Notes: generated by a model from the sequence alone, not told the origin. DNA of 64,000 nucleotides from Sediminibacterium goheungense (GCF_004361915.1 NZ_SNWP01000013.1:169417-233416); one strand, 5' to 3'. Counted from the first letter of the stretch, positions 45,868-55,249 are shown. Numbers and translations: made by a program.

Positions 45868-45973
45868 TTAATTTGAAAATTTGAAAATTTGAAAATTGAG
45901 AGTGTTTGTTTTGACATTTTGAGAATCTGAGTTTTTCATTTTCAAACTTTCAAACTGCCACACTTTCAAATTA
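45868..45973. repeat. AATTTGAAA-word palindrome between rplB and rpsS
   Basis: Three or more AATTTGAAA words at 45870-45896 are mirrored by TTTTCAAAC, TTTCAAACTG and TTTCAAATTA at 45940-45973. The last word overlaps the rplB stop codon at 45971-45973. Arms are imperfect. Confidence 0.7.
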
Positions 45974-46810
45974 TTTTGCTATTTTTTTTCCGTCTCTACG
46001 CTGGATAATCAGTTTATCACTTGACTTTCCTTTGGTACGTGTTTTTTCACCTTTTGCGTACTTACCGGTTCTGCTGCGTGGGTGACCACCTGAAGCTCTA
46101 CCTTCACCACCACCCATCGGGTGATCTACCGGGTTCATCGCAACACCACGTACACGTGGGCGGATACCCTTCCAACGGTTCTTACCAGCTTTACCTGCAG
46201 TTTCCAGGTTATGGTCGCTATTAGATACCACACCTACTGTAGCATAACAGTTGATCAATACTTTACGCAATTCGCCAGAAGGCATTTTCAATACTGCGTA
46301 TTTCTCTTCCTTATTCGCTAACTGAGCAGATGCACCAGCACTTCTTACCATTTTACCACCCTGACCAGGCTGTAATTCGATGTTGTGAATCATGGTACCC
46401 AGTGGCATATTTTTCATAGCCAGTGCGTTACCAATTTCAGGAGCCACTTCATCACCAGATATTACGGTGGCACCCACCTGTAAACCCTGCGGAGCGATAA
46501 TATAACGCTTCTCACCATCGGTGTACTGAACCAGTGCAATAAATGCAGTACGGTTTGGATCGTATTCGATAGATACTACGGTTGCAGCAATATCTTTCTT
46601 ACTTCTTTTGAAATCGATGATACGGTAGTGTTGTTTGCTACCACCACCCATATAACGCATTGCACGACGTCCCTGAAAGTTACGTCCGGCAGTTTTTTTC
46701 TGAGGCTCCAATAAGCTCTTTTCGGGCTTGTTCGTAGTGATCTCAGCATAAGCGTTTCCGATTCTCCAGCGTGTGCCGGCTGTCATCGGTTTGTACTTCT
46801 TAAGTGCCAT
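45971..46810 (-). CDS. rplB: 50S ribosomal protein L2
   Basis: Essential 23S-rRNA-binding protein near the peptidyl-transferase centre, 279 residues. The OB and SH3-like domains and the C-terminal [20 protein letters not shown] signature, with the conserved His, are present. Its stop codon is inside a palindrome word. Confidence 0.97.
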   Translation of the reverse strand: MALKKYKPMTAGTRWRIGNAYAEITTNKPEKSLLEPQKKTAGRNFQGRRAMRYMGGGSKQHYRIIDFKRSKKDIAATVVSIEYDPNRTAFIALVQYTDGEKRYIIAPQGLQVGATVISGDEVAPEIGNALAMKNMPLGTMIHNIELQPGQGGKMVRSAGASAQLANKEEKYAVLKMPSGELRKVLINCYATVGVVSNSDHNLETAGKAGKNRWKGIRPRVRGVAMNPVDHPMGGGEGRASGGHPRSRTGKYAKGEKTRTKGKSSDKLIIQRRDGKKIAK

Positions 46811-46934
46811 TTTCTTTTCTTTTGACCCTAACCCTAAAGGGGATTAAGATTTTAATTTATTAATCAACTTTTGCGGTAGTTGAACTACCATACTTTATCA
46901 TTCTATCTCCTCCAGCCCCTTCGGGGCAGGGTGA

Positions 46935-47234
46935 TTAAATGTTTGCGTACAGATCAATTGCTTCACCTTCAGCAACGGTAACGAATGCTTTTTTATAAGC
47001 AGGTTTCGCACCCTGAATAAAGCCGGCTTTGGTATAGCGGGTTTTATTTTTGCCTGGAGCAACAGCAGTGTTCACATCAATAACATTTACACCATAAAAT
47101 TCTTCTACTGCTTTTTTGATCTCGAGTTTGTTCGCCTTACGGTTTACTTTAAAAGCATATCTTCTCAGCTTTTCCTGCTGCGCATTGGCTTTCTCAGTTA
47201 AAATAGGCTTTACTAATACTTCACTCAGTTTCAT
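46935..47234 (-). CDS. rplW: 50S ribosomal protein L23
   Basis: A 99-residue protein at the tunnel exit that docks SRP and trigger factor. MKLSEVLVKPILTEKANAQQ and NKLEIKKAVEEFYGVNVIDV match the family. The 124-base gap to rplB contains hairpins GGTAGTTGAACTACC (46875-46889) and GCCCCTTCGGGGC (46915-46927). Confidence 0.95.
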   Translation of the reverse strand: MKLSEVLVKPILTEKANAQQEKLRRYAFKVNRKANKLEIKKAVEEFYGVNVIDVNTAVAPGKNKTRYTKAGFIQGAKPAYKKAFVTVAEGEAIDLYANI

Positions 47235-47263
47235 TGTATTTCGGTTGAAACGTTTCTAATTTA

Positions 47264-47896
47264 TTAAGCTACTGCCTCTTCTTCTGCGAAGATCTTGGCG
47301 GTATTTTCGGTGATTACCAGTACATCAGCATTCATGATTTCATAAGTGTTGATATCGGCTAACAATGTACTTGCAACATTGGGCACATTACGGGTGCTCA
47401 GGTACAGGTTATCATTGTATTCTGGTAATACAACCAGTGTTTTTTTGTCTGCAATATTCAGATTCTTCATCACCTCAACCAGTTGTTTGGTCTTAGGTGC
47501 TTCCATCTGAATATCTTCTATCACTACAATGGCACTTTCTTTTGCTTTGTAGCTCAGTGCAGAAATTTTAGCAAGATCCTTCACCTTACGGTTCAATTTG
47601 AAATCGTAAGCATGAGGCTTAGGTCCGAATATGGTACCACCACCCTTGTATAAAGGGTTACGTATATTACCCTTACGTGAACCACCGGTACCTTTTTGCT
47701 TATGCAGCTTACGGCTGGCACCCTGAACCTCAGCACGGGTTTTCACTTTGTGTGTACCCTGACGGCCTGCAGCCAGGTATTGTTTTACAGCCAGGTAGAT
47801 CACGTGATCGTTTGGCTCGATGCCGAAAACCTCAGCTGGTAATTCTACCGTTCTGCCGGTCTTCTGTCCTTTTATATTTAATACATCTACTTGCAT
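47264..47896 (-). CDS. rplD: 50S ribosomal protein L4
   Basis: A 210-residue tunnel protein; in E. coli it also represses the S10 operon. The tunnel loop (RKLHKQKGTGGSRKGNIRNP, then LYKGGGTIFGPKPHAYDFKL) and the globular domain with LVVLPEYNDNLYLSTRNVPN are typical. It is 29 bases from rplW and 21 from rplC. Confidence 0.96.
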   Translation of the reverse strand: MQVDVLNIKGQKTGRTVELPAEVFGIEPNDHVIYLAVKQYLAAGRQGTHKVKTRAEVQGASRKLHKQKGTGGSRKGNIRNPLYKGGGTIFGPKPHAYDFKLNRKVKDLAKISALSYKAKESAIVVIEDIQMEAPKTKQLVEVMKNLNIADKKTLVVLPEYNDNLYLSTRNVPNVASTLLADINTYEIMNADVLVITENTAKIFAEEEAVA

Positions 47897-47917
47897 GTCA
47901 ATTCAATTAAGTTGTGA

Positions 47918-48535
47918 TTACTTCTGGATTAAAACGATTGAACCGTTATGACCAGGTACAGATCCGCTGATCAGGATATAGTTCTTTTCAGGGAAAATCT
48001 TCACGACTTTCAGACCCTTCATTTTCACCCTGTCACCACCCATACGACCAGCCATTCTCATGCCTTTAAATACACGTGAAGGGTAAGATGAACCACCGAT
48101 AGAACCCGGTGCACGCTGACGATCGTGCTGACCGTGCGACTGTTCACCCACACCAGAGAAACCATGGCGCTTTACAACACCCTGGAAACCTTTACCCTTG
48201 GTAGTACCAACTACTTCAACGCTTTCGCCTTCAGCGAAAATGTCAACAGTAACAGTTTCTCCCAATGCTTTTTCTATGGAATAATTGCGGAATTCTTTTA
48301 CAAACTTTTTGGCGGCTGTCTGAGCTTTTGCGTAGTGATTGAGCTCTGCTTTAGTGGAGTGCTTTTCTTTTTTGTCGCCAAATGCTAACTGAAGAGCGGT
48401 GTAACCATCAGTATCCTGGGTTTTCACCTGAGTTACGGTACATGGACCAGCTTCAATGATGGTGCAAGCGGTTTGCTTACCATCGGCCGAGAAGATGCTG
48501 GTCATCCCGATTTTTTTACCAATAATACCTTTCAT
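47918..48535 (-). CDS. rplC: 50S ribosomal protein L3
   Basis: A 205-residue assembly protein. [20 protein letters not shown] and the W-loop region [20 protein letters not shown] are diagnostic (the Gln that can be methylated by PrmB lies here). It is preceded by an exceptionally long 374-base gap after rpsJ that may be a regulatory leader. Confidence 0.97.
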   Translation of the reverse strand: MKGIIGKKIGMTSIFSADGKQTACTIIEAGPCTVTQVKTQDTDGYTALQLAFGDKKEKHSTKAELNHYAKAQTAAKKFVKEFRNYSIEKALGETVTVDIFAEGESVEVVGTTKGKGFQGVVKRHGFSGVGEQSHGQHDRQRAPGSIGGSSYPSRVFKGMRMAGRMGGDRVKMKGLKVVKIFPEKNYILISGSVPGHNGSIVLIQK

Positions 48536-48909
48536 CGTTTTTGCGGTTTATGCCCCGCAAGGTTAAAGAGGACATCCCACCGATGAAGCGGGATTCAATC
48601 CTTGTTCGCTGCCGACCTTTTCCCTTTTCTATCCACCGAAGCCTTGGCGAAGGTGGATGCTTTCTCTAAGCTGGATCACCGTCGCTGAAGCTATGGTGAT
48701 CGAGGAAGTACCGGAAGTAAACAAACCTCGAAGGGCCTGTTTATATGTATGATCTCGGATGGCTGATGTCTGATTTGAAACCAGTATCCTTGACCGTTTA
48801 TTTATTCAGAGCTGCTTTCTTCTACGCTTAAATCGGAGAGTTGGCAGATGACTAATTTTTTGTAAGAACTAATGCTCATGGCTCGAAGCCCGTAGCTCAA
48901 AGCCTATTA
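48536..48909 (-). promoter_or_regulatory. Structured gap between rpsJ and rplC
   Basis: A 374-base spacer inside the ribosomal cluster with no gene. Nested hairpins include ATCCACC..GGTGGAT (48631-48658, with GCC/GGC inside) and GATCACC..GGTGATC (48674-48701). Repeat words of the CAGAT and GAGCTCG families occur at 48757-48775 and 48880-48902. The size and structure suggest an mRNA leader or second promoter for rplC onward, possibly a ribosomal-protein-binding site; this is inference. Confidence 0.5.
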
Positions 48910-49215
48910 TCAGGCTTTAATCTCAACTTCAACACCTGAAGGCAAATCAAGCTTACTCAGGGCATCTACAGTTCTTGAAGAAGAAGTATAGATGTCTAAT
49001 AAACGCTTGTGAGTAGCCAGTTGAAACTGCTCACGGCTCTTCTTATTCACGTGTGGTGAACGCAGAACGGTAAAAATTCTCTTGTGGGTCGGCAAGGGAA
49101 TGGGACCAGTTACTACGGCACCTGTACTGCGTACAGTTTTTACGATTTTCTCAGCAGATTTATCTACCAGATTATGATCGTAAGATTGTAATTTGATTCT
49201 GATTCGTTGAGACAT
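48910..49215 (-). CDS. rpsJ: 30S ribosomal protein S10
   Basis: A 101-residue head protein that also acts as NusE in antitermination. The ATG at 49215 ([20 protein letters not shown]) is canonical; 16 residues upstream are leader. [20 protein letters not shown] is the signature. It is the first gene of the cluster here, with its own promoter box, because fusA is separated from it. Confidence 0.97.
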   Translation of the reverse strand: MSQRIRIKLQSYDHNLVDKSAEKIVKTVRSTGAVVTGPIPLPTHKRIFTVLRSPHVNKKSREQFQLATHKRLLDIYTSSSRTVDALSKLDLPSGVEVEIKA

Positions 49216-49245
49216 AGTCGAAACCCAATTTTCGTATTGGGGTTG

Positions 49246-49253
49246 CAAAGGTA
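49246..49253 (-). promoter_or_regulatory. Promoter of the S10 operon
   Basis: On the minus strand TACCTTTG (49246-49253) matches the -7 consensus exactly, and TTG at 49274-49276 lies 20 bases further upstream, the expected -33 spacing. The ATG of rpsJ is 30 bases downstream. Confidence 0.75.
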
Positions 49254-49371
49254 GGGGTCTCAATTGGAATGGGCAAGAATTTTGGAACTATTTTTAGAAA
49301 AAATGCCTGATTTTCCAGGTTTAGTTATCACCATCGCACCTAAAGACCCTAATATTACACAAAAATACAAA

Positions 49372-49410
49372 AAAGCCCCCCTTATCAAGTCCACTCCCCC
49401 ACTAAGGGGG
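49372..49410 (-). terminator. Hairpin upstream of the S10 promoter
   Basis: CCCCCTTA at 49377-49384 pairs with TAAGGGGG at 49403-49410 (18-base loop), and seven A residues at its left end give a T-tract on the minus strand. It would stop antisense transcripts coming from the ligase gene side before they enter rpsJ. The rest of 49216-49517 holds nothing else apart from a weak plus-strand promoter (TTG, 19 bases, TAATTTCA) near 49478-49502. Confidence 0.6.
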
Positions 49411-49517
49411 ATGTATTAGAAATTCATTTTCATTGAAAAGCACCCAAGACCTAACCAACCTCACCTGATTATTGCAGACTATGCTAAAATGATTAATTTC
49501 ACGGCAATCATTTATAT

Positions 49518-51998
49518 ATGGCCCGAAAAAAACCTGTTCACCCTAATCAGGTACAACAAACAACTGATAAGTCGGTTGATACACATGTTAAAAATGCTAC
49601 TAAGATTGCCTGGATCCCCTTTCTGATCCTAGTTTTATACATGGCCGTTCATTTCATCCCGAATATGGAAGCCATAGATGTATTGGGACCGCAATGGTTG
49701 TACCTAAGTATTTTGGATACAGGCATTTTACTCTTTCTGCTAATCCATTTTCAAAACAAACACATCAAGATATCTATTCTGATAAAACCTGTCTTTAGTA
49801 AAATTTTACTTCTCCTGCTAATTCTTGCCGGAATATCGATTTCATTCTCAATAAATATAATCGAATCTATAGTCTGCTTTTCGAGATTCACAACAACAGT
49901 ATTAGCATATTTTAACATTCTGCTTTTTCTTCTCCTCTATGATTTAAAAAATGCATTCATTAATCTCGCTAAAGCACTGTCGATTATTACAATTATTGAA
50001 TCATGCATTGGCATTCATACCCTCTTAACTGATGGCACGATTAAAGATCTTGATAAAGTTGTTGTAAGCATTACCAGCAACACGGGAAATAAAAACATCT
50101 TTGCAGCAAGTATTGTCATTAAGATTCCCTTCATTTTATACGCAATCATTTATTCAAAAACAGGCCAGAAAATCTTCTATTCTTTCGCATTAGCAATTGG
50201 AATCACTCAACTACTTTTACTAGGTGCAAGATCATCTTACCTTAGCCTTGCTGCATGTACGAGTCTATATACTATATATATACTATTGATTAAAAAAGAC
50301 AATCATAGGATTAAAAAAGTCAAGTTATTATCTTATTTGTGGACACCTCTCATTTTAGGTTTTTTTGCATCATTATCCTTACAATCTTATGTCAACAACT
50401 TTCAAAGTGGCCGTGGTGTTTTCAGTAACGTTGCAAACAGGCTCACTGACATTTCTGTCACTAATGAGTCATCAAGTTATCGCTTGATGTTGTGGAAACA
50501 TGCACTTTCATATATATCAGAACACCCTTTTATCGGATGTGGCTATGGCAACTGGAAACTCGCATCAATTCCATATGAAAAGGAATACATAAACGATCTA
50601 ACAGTACCGGCACATGCGCATAACGATTTTCTCGAACATGCAACTGAATTAGGTTTACTCGGAGGTGTCTTATACGCTTTATTATTTGTAAGTCTTTTTT
50701 GGGGTACAATATCAAGTTTGAGATCAAATACTTCAGAAGAAATTAAATCGATTTCAGTATTTTCTTTTTTGGGAATTGTAGTATACGGAATTGACGCCTT
50801 ATTTAATTTTCCGATAGAAAGACCCATAATGCAAGTATTATTTGCATTACTAGCTGCTGTAAATGTTAGTGCATTAATATTATCCAGGGATAAGCAAGTA
50901 GATATTATTTCCAAACAAACCCCGATCATTTCTGAGAAAAAAATACTGACTAGATCTATATTAATCTGTCTACTCATCATTACACCAAGCTTATATATAA
51001 ATAACCTTACTTATATCTCTTTACGCGCTCAAATGAAAGTTATCCCCGATCTAAAAAATGAGCCGATGACTCTGCCACTCGCTGAAGTAACAAATATTTT
51101 TCCACCAATTCCCAATCTCACATCTTCATCACAACCTATAGATGCTATTATTGGGAGATATTACTCTGAAAACAAACAATACGATGAAGCATTGCGGCTT
51201 TTAAGAAAAGCAATGCCCTATAATCCTTACATATATTACAGTCATTTTTTAATTGCCAATGTATATTTTCTGACTGACAAATTAGACAGTGCGAAGTATT
51301 ACGCTGAAACAGCCTATTATAACCGCCCCCGTGCCAATACCTATTACCAGACATTAATTGCTGTGGAAGCTAAAAGAAAAGATACTGCTGCGCTTGGCAA
51401 AGCATTCCGAACCTATACCCATTACAGAAACGAGGTCTTCCCATGGCAGTTATACATATTAGGTATGCTGAATGCCTTACAGCGAGGCACGCCTGAATTA
51501 CTCAAACTCACAGACAGTGCACTGAATATGTTTAAACCTGCGCCGAATACTGCACCCAGTACAGATTACCAGCAGTTGTTAAAAAGAAAAGAAGAAGTAG
51601 AAAAAAACATGAATGTAACCGTTACAAATACGGCTACACAGGAAGATATCAAGAGGGCGACCGCTGTTTACAATGAAGCGGTTGAGGCATTTGGCAAAGG
51701 CGACTTTGCCTCAGCAGCCAGAAAATTTGTAGCGGCCATCAATATCAGCCCCTTCAGTTACAGCATGTATGAAAATGCAGGTATCTGTTATTACAACCTC
51801 AAAGAATATAAAAAAGCCATCTACTATTTCGACAAGGTCATTGCTATGAAAATAACCAATGATGGTAAATCAGAATTCTTTAAAGGTGCCAGCTATGTAA
51901 ATTCCGGCAACCGGGAAGAAGGCTGTAAATCTTTACAGATTGCAGCAGCAAAAAATTATCCGGGCACAGCTGAGATATTGAAACAGTTTTGTAAATAG
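49518..51998 (+). CDS. O-antigen ligase-like membrane protein with TPR tail
   Basis: An 826-residue protein. The first 520 residues hold about 12 transmembrane segments with the Wzy_C/O-antigen-ligase signature HAHNDFLEHATELGLLGG near residue 365 in the large periplasmic loop, which carries the putative catalytic His/Arg region. From about 545 the protein becomes a periplasmic TPR domain (YYSENKQYDEALRLLRKAMP; EAFGKGDFASAARKFVAAIN; CYYNLKEYKKAIYYFDKVIA). Such proteins transfer glycans to lipid A-core or to proteins. The gene is on the plus strand between rpsJ and fusA, breaking the usual order; its 5' part is AT-rich. Confidence 0.85.
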   Translation: MARKKPVHPNQVQQTTDKSVDTHVKNATKIAWIPFLILVLYMAVHFIPNMEAIDVLGPQWLYLSILDTGILLFLLIHFQNKHIKISILIKPVFSKILLLLLILAGISISFSINIIESIVCFSRFTTTVLAYFNILLFLLLYDLKNAFINLAKALSIITIIESCIGIHTLLTDGTIKDLDKVVVSITSNTGNKNIFAASIVIKIPFILYAIIYSKTGQKIFYSFALAIGITQLLLLGARSSYLSLAACTSLYTIYILLIKKDNHRIKKVKLLSYLWTPLILGFFASLSLQSYVNNFQSGRGVFSNVANRLTDISVTNESSSYRLMLWKHALSYISEHPFIGCGYGNWKLASIPYEKEYINDLTVPAHAHNDFLEHATELGLLGGVLYALLFVSLFWGTISSLRSNTSEEIKSISVFSFLGIVVYGIDALFNFPIERPIMQVLFALLAAVNVSALILSRDKQVDIISKQTPIISEKKILTRSILICLLIITPSLYINNLTYISLRAQMKVIPDLKNEPMTLPLAEVTNIFPPIPNLTSSSQPIDAIIGRYYSENKQYDEALRLLRKAMPYNPYIYYSHFLIANVYFLTDKLDSAKYYAETAYYNRPRANTYYQTLIAVEAKRKDTAALGKAFRTYTHYRNEVFPWQLYILGMLNALQRGTPELLKLTDSALNMFKPAPNTAPSTDYQQLLKRKEEVEKNMNVTVTNTATQEDIKRATAVYNEAVEAFGKGDFASAARKFVAAINISPFSYSMYENAGICYYNLKEYKKAIYYFDKVIAMKITNDGKSEFFKGASYVNSGNREEGCKSLQIAAAKNYPGTAEILKQFCK

Positions 51999-52053
51999 TC
52001 AATGGTCAATGGTCAATGGTCAATGGTCAATGGTCAATGGTCAATGGTCAATA
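51999..52053. repeat. Seven tandem TCAATGG copies after the ligase stop
   Basis: Starting on the base after the TAG, TCAATGG is repeated seven times without error, followed by a partial copy. The complementary words CATTGAC, CACCATTG and ACCATTCAC at 52102-52129 give a 12-bp perfect pairing (AATGGTCAATGG with CCATTGACCATT). It is the clearest example of the word-repeat design. Confidence 0.88.
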
Positions 52054-52130
52054 AATGAAACTTGACCCCGACGATCATTATTGTGCACGCACAATATTTC
52101 TCATTGACAATTCACCATTGACCATTCACA

Positions 52131-52166
52131 AAAAAGCCCCGGCAAAATACATGGCCGGGGCTTTTT
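52131..52166. terminator. Bidirectional terminator between ligase gene and fusA
   Basis: AAAAAGCCCCGGC at 52131-52143 pairs perfectly with GCCGGGGCTTTTT at 52154-52166 (10-base loop). Both flanks provide T-tracts, serving the convergent ligase gene and fusA. Confidence 0.92.
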
Positions 52167-52183
52167 ATTATATTGAACAAGGA

Positions 52184-54334
52184 TTACTCCTCGATCTTTA
52201 CTTTTCCTTTGTTCTTCGCCATCACTTCTTCTGCAATATTATTTGGCGCAGGAGAATAATGAGAGAACTCCATGGTTGAGGTTGCACGGCCAGATGACAG
52301 TGAACGCAGTTGGGTTACATAACCAAACATTTCGCTCAATGGCACTTTCGCTTTGATTACCTGCAGGTTGGCACGGCTGTCCATACCTTCCAGCATACCA
52401 CGACGACGATTGAGGTCACCGGTTACATCACCCATGTACTGGTCTGGGGTTAACACCTCCACTTTCATGATGGGCTCAAGCAGTGTTGGTTTAGCCTTAC
52501 GTCCTGCTTCACGGAAACCAGATTTGGCACACAATTCAAATGACATGGAATCAGAATCCACATCGTGGTAGCTACCGTCGAAAATGCGCACCTTCATGTT
52601 GTTAACAGGATAACCTGCCAATACACCTGTCGTCATCGCAGTTTCAAAACCTTTCTGGATAGCAGGGATAAATTCTTTAGGGATAGATCCACCAAAGATA
52701 TCGTTCACAAACTGGAAGTGTTTGCCTTCATTTTCTTTCAACCACTCTTCATCAGCAGGACCGATAGAGAATTGGATATCGGCAAATTTACCACGACCAC
52801 CCGACTGCTTCTTCAGCACTTCTCGGTGTTCGATAGTGTTACCAAATGCTTCTTTATAGGCAACCTGAGGCGCACCCTGGTTTACTTCTACTTTAAATTC
52901 ACGACGCATACGGTCCACAATGATCTCAAGGTGCAATTCACCCATACCACGAAGGATGGTCTGGCCTGTATCTTCATCTGTATTAACACGCAGAGTAGGA
53001 TCTTCTTCTACCAGTTTAGCAATTGCCATACCCATTTTATCTACGTCGGCCTGTGTTTTAGGCTCAACAGCGATAGCGATTACAGGCTCAGGAATGAACA
53101 TGTTCTCCAATGTAATCGGATGGTTCTCATCACAAAGGGTATCACCGGTTTTAATTTCTTTGAAACCAACTGCAGCCGCAATATCTCCCGCTTCGATGAA
53201 ATCGATAGGGTTTTGTTTGTTGGCGAACATTTTCATGATACGGCTGATACGTTCTTTTTTACCACTTCTTACGTTTAATACATAAGAACCAGCATCGAGG
53301 TGTCCGCTATAACAACGGAAGAACGCCAAACGACCTACGAATGGATCGGTCATGATTTTGAAAGCCAATGCAGCAAATGGTTCTTTGGCATTGGGCTTAC
53401 GGGTAATGGTTTCGCCAGTATCAGGATCAGTACCTACTGTATCTTCAATATCAACTGGAGAAGGCAGATAACGACATACTGCATCAAGTGCGGTTTGTAC
53501 ACCTTTATTTTTGAATGAAGAACCACACATCATGGGAACAATGCTAAGATCGATACATGCTTTACGGATAGCTTCATGTACTTCGTCTTCAGAAATACTG
53601 TTCGGATCATCGAAGAATTTCTCCATGAGCGTATCATCATATTCCGCTACTGCTTCAATCAGGTTCTGTCTCCAGAACTCTACATCTTCTTTCATATCAG
53701 CAGGTACATCAACCTCATCGAAAGTCATACCTTCTGTTTCCATGTGCCAGATGATTCCTTTCATTTTGATCAGATCCACCACACCTTTAAAGTTATCTTC
53801 TGCACCAATCGGTAATTGCAGGGGCACCGCCTTGGCACCCAGCATTTCTTTTACCTGGTTTACCACATTCAGAAAGTCGGCTCCTGAACGGTCCATTTTG
53901 TTAACGAAACCTATACGAGGTACTTTATAACGGTTTGCCTGGCGCCATACGGTCTCAGACTGGGGCTCAACACCATCTACTGCTGAGAAAAGGGCGATCA
54001 AACCATCCAATACACGCATAGAACGCTCCACCTCTACGGTAAAGTCAACGTGACCCGGAGTATCGATGATATTAAAATAGTAGCTTTTGGTATTCGCATC
54101 AGCCTTACCTTTTACGGTAGGGAAGTTCCACTGACAGCTAACAGCAGCTGAAGTAATGGTGATACCTCTTTCTTTCTCCTGTTCCATCCAGTCTGTGGTA
54201 GCGGCACCATCATGTACCTCACCAATTTTGTGAATCATACCTGTATAGCGCAGGATACGCTCGGTAGTGGTGGTTTTACCGGCATCAATGTGAGCGGCAA
54301 TACCGAAGTTGCGTTGAAATTTCAAGTCAGCCAT
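52184..54334 (-). CDS. fusA: Elongation factor G
   Basis: Translocation GTPase of 716 residues. The P-loop [16 protein letters not shown] is at 13-28, followed by [11 protein letters not shown], the DTPGHVDF motif (G3) and NKMDRSGAD (G4), then domains II-V with the [18 protein letters not shown] domain IV. Length is normal for the full-length factor. In most bacteria it lies in rpsL-rpsG-fusA; here those genes are absent and FKBP genes precede it. A TACCTTTG box precedes it at 54393-54400. Confidence 0.97.
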   Translation of the reverse strand: MADLKFQRNFGIAAHIDAGKTTTTERILRYTGMIHKIGEVHDGAATTDWMEQEKERGITITSAAVSCQWNFPTVKGKADANTKSYYFNIIDTPGHVDFTVEVERSMRVLDGLIALFSAVDGVEPQSETVWRQANRYKVPRIGFVNKMDRSGADFLNVVNQVKEMLGAKAVPLQLPIGAEDNFKGVVDLIKMKGIIWHMETEGMTFDEVDVPADMKEDVEFWRQNLIEAVAEYDDTLMEKFFDDPNSISEDEVHEAIRKACIDLSIVPMMCGSSFKNKGVQTALDAVCRYLPSPVDIEDTVGTDPDTGETITRKPNAKEPFAALAFKIMTDPFVGRLAFFRCYSGHLDAGSYVLNVRSGKKERISRIMKMFANKQNPIDFIEAGDIAAAVGFKEIKTGDTLCDENHPITLENMFIPEPVIAIAVEPKTQADVDKMGMAIAKLVEEDPTLRVNTDEDTGQTILRGMGELHLEIIVDRMRREFKVEVNQGAPQVAYKEAFGNTIEHREVLKKQSGGRGKFADIQFSIGPADEEWLKENEGKHFQFVNDIFGGSIPKEFIPAIQKGFETAMTTGVLAGYPVNNMKVRIFDGSYHDVDSDSMSFELCAKSGFREAGRKAKPTLLEPIMKVEVLTPDQYMGDVTGDLNRRRGMLEGMDSRANLQVIKAKVPLSEMFGYVTQLRSLSSGRATSTMEFSHYSPAPNNIAEEVMAKNKGKVKIEE

Positions 54335-54392
54335 AAAAGTGCTTGTTTAAATATTTTTTTAACGGGAACACAGGCTCCCATTTTCAAGGCGG

Positions 54393-54400
54393 CAAAGGTA
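54393..54400 (-). promoter_or_regulatory. -7 box TACCTTTG before fusA
   Basis: Exact TAnnTTTG match, 58 bases upstream of the fusA start and downstream of the terminator that ends the FKBP gene, so fusA is probably transcribed on its own. No clear -33 TTG is seen 20 bases upstream. Confidence 0.55.
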
Positions 54401-54450
54401 GTAATAATACCAATTCGCTGAATCGCTGTCCCAGATTAAATTATCCCCTT

Positions 54451-54482
54451 AAAAAAAGCTCCGGAATACATTCCGGAGCTTT
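54451..54482 (-). terminator. Intrinsic terminator after the first FKBP gene
   Basis: AAAGCTCCGGAAT and ATTCCGGAGCTTT form a near-perfect hairpin at 54455-54482, followed by seven T residues on the minus strand. It separates the FKBP pair from fusA. Confidence 0.9.
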
Positions 54483-54562
54483 CAATTTTAATTGATAATC
54501 AATGAATTGCGATTTTCAACTCATGATCTCAGTTTTTAGCTGTGTAATATGTGAATATCAGT

Positions 54563-55249
54563 TTACTTTTTAGCCGCCCTCACAGATACCAATGCAATAT
54601 CATATACAAGTGGTGTATTGGGGGGAACTGTGGTGCCATTTCCTCTCTCACCAAAACCAAGGTTTGCCGGTACAAAAACCCTCCAGATAGATCCTGCCTT
54701 CATTCTCAAAACAGCATCCTGAAGACCTGGAACCAATTGACCTACAGTTAGAAGGAAAGACTCCTGCTTGTCCTGAGAATTTACAAAAACAGTACCATCA
54801 GGTGTAGTACCGGTTACATTAATAACCACTGAATCTTCAGGTTCAGGTGTTGTACCGGTTCCACGTGTAATTACAGCGTAACGTACACCACTTGGCATGG
54901 TTATTACGTCTTTTCTTTTCGCTAACTCAGCAAAAAGTTGTTGTTCCATCATTTTACCTTTTACACCTGCCACATCCGCATCTAGTACATTGATCATCTT
55001 TTCAGCATTCGCTTCACTGATCATCAGTTTCTTTTTGGTGATCACATCATCAATGGCTTTCTGAAACATAGCTCCTTTGATCAATACACCCTTTTTTTCC
55101 AGCGTTTTCAGCATATATACACCCAATGCATATTGAAGTGAGTCTTCAGTAGCTTTTTCTTTAGCTATCTGAGCGGCAGTTTTAGTCTGAGCACTTACAG
55201 AACCCATAATAAAAGCACCTAACAAGAGGGTAAAGAGTATTTTTTTCAT
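54563..55249 (-). CDS. Periplasmic FKBP-type peptidyl-prolyl isomerase
   Basis: A 228-residue exported cis-trans proline isomerase (folding catalyst). The ATG at 55249 (MKKILFTLLLGAFIMGSVSA) begins a signal peptide; the longer frame upstream is non-coding. An N-terminal helical dimerisation domain (about 25-120) precedes the FKBP domain (about 125-225: SGVRYAVITRGTG, DGTVFVNSQDKQE, VGQLVPGLQDAVLRMKAGSI). The domain order resembles FkpA. It is a paralog of the upstream gene. Confidence 0.93.
   Translation of the reverse strand: MKKILFTLLLGAFIMGSVSAQTKTAAQIAKEKATEDSLQYALGVYMLKTLEKKGVLIKGAMFQKAIDDVITKKKLMISEANAEKMINVLDADVAGVKGKMMEQQLFAELAKRKDVITMPSGVRYAVITRGTGTTPEPEDSVVINVTGTTPDGTVFVNSQDKQESFLLTVGQLVPGLQDAVLRMKAGSIWRVFVPANLGFGERGNGTTVPPNTPLVYDIALVSVRAAKK

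Noticed and set aside
51999..52053. TCAATGG array considered as an origin iteron cluster
   Set aside because: It lies after a stop codon beside a terminator, with a mirrored arm and no replication gene nearby; the same word occurs in two other gaps.
52565..53278. A 237-residue plus-strand frame opposite fusA
   Set aside because: Antisense shadow of elongation factor G, with no recognisable domain.
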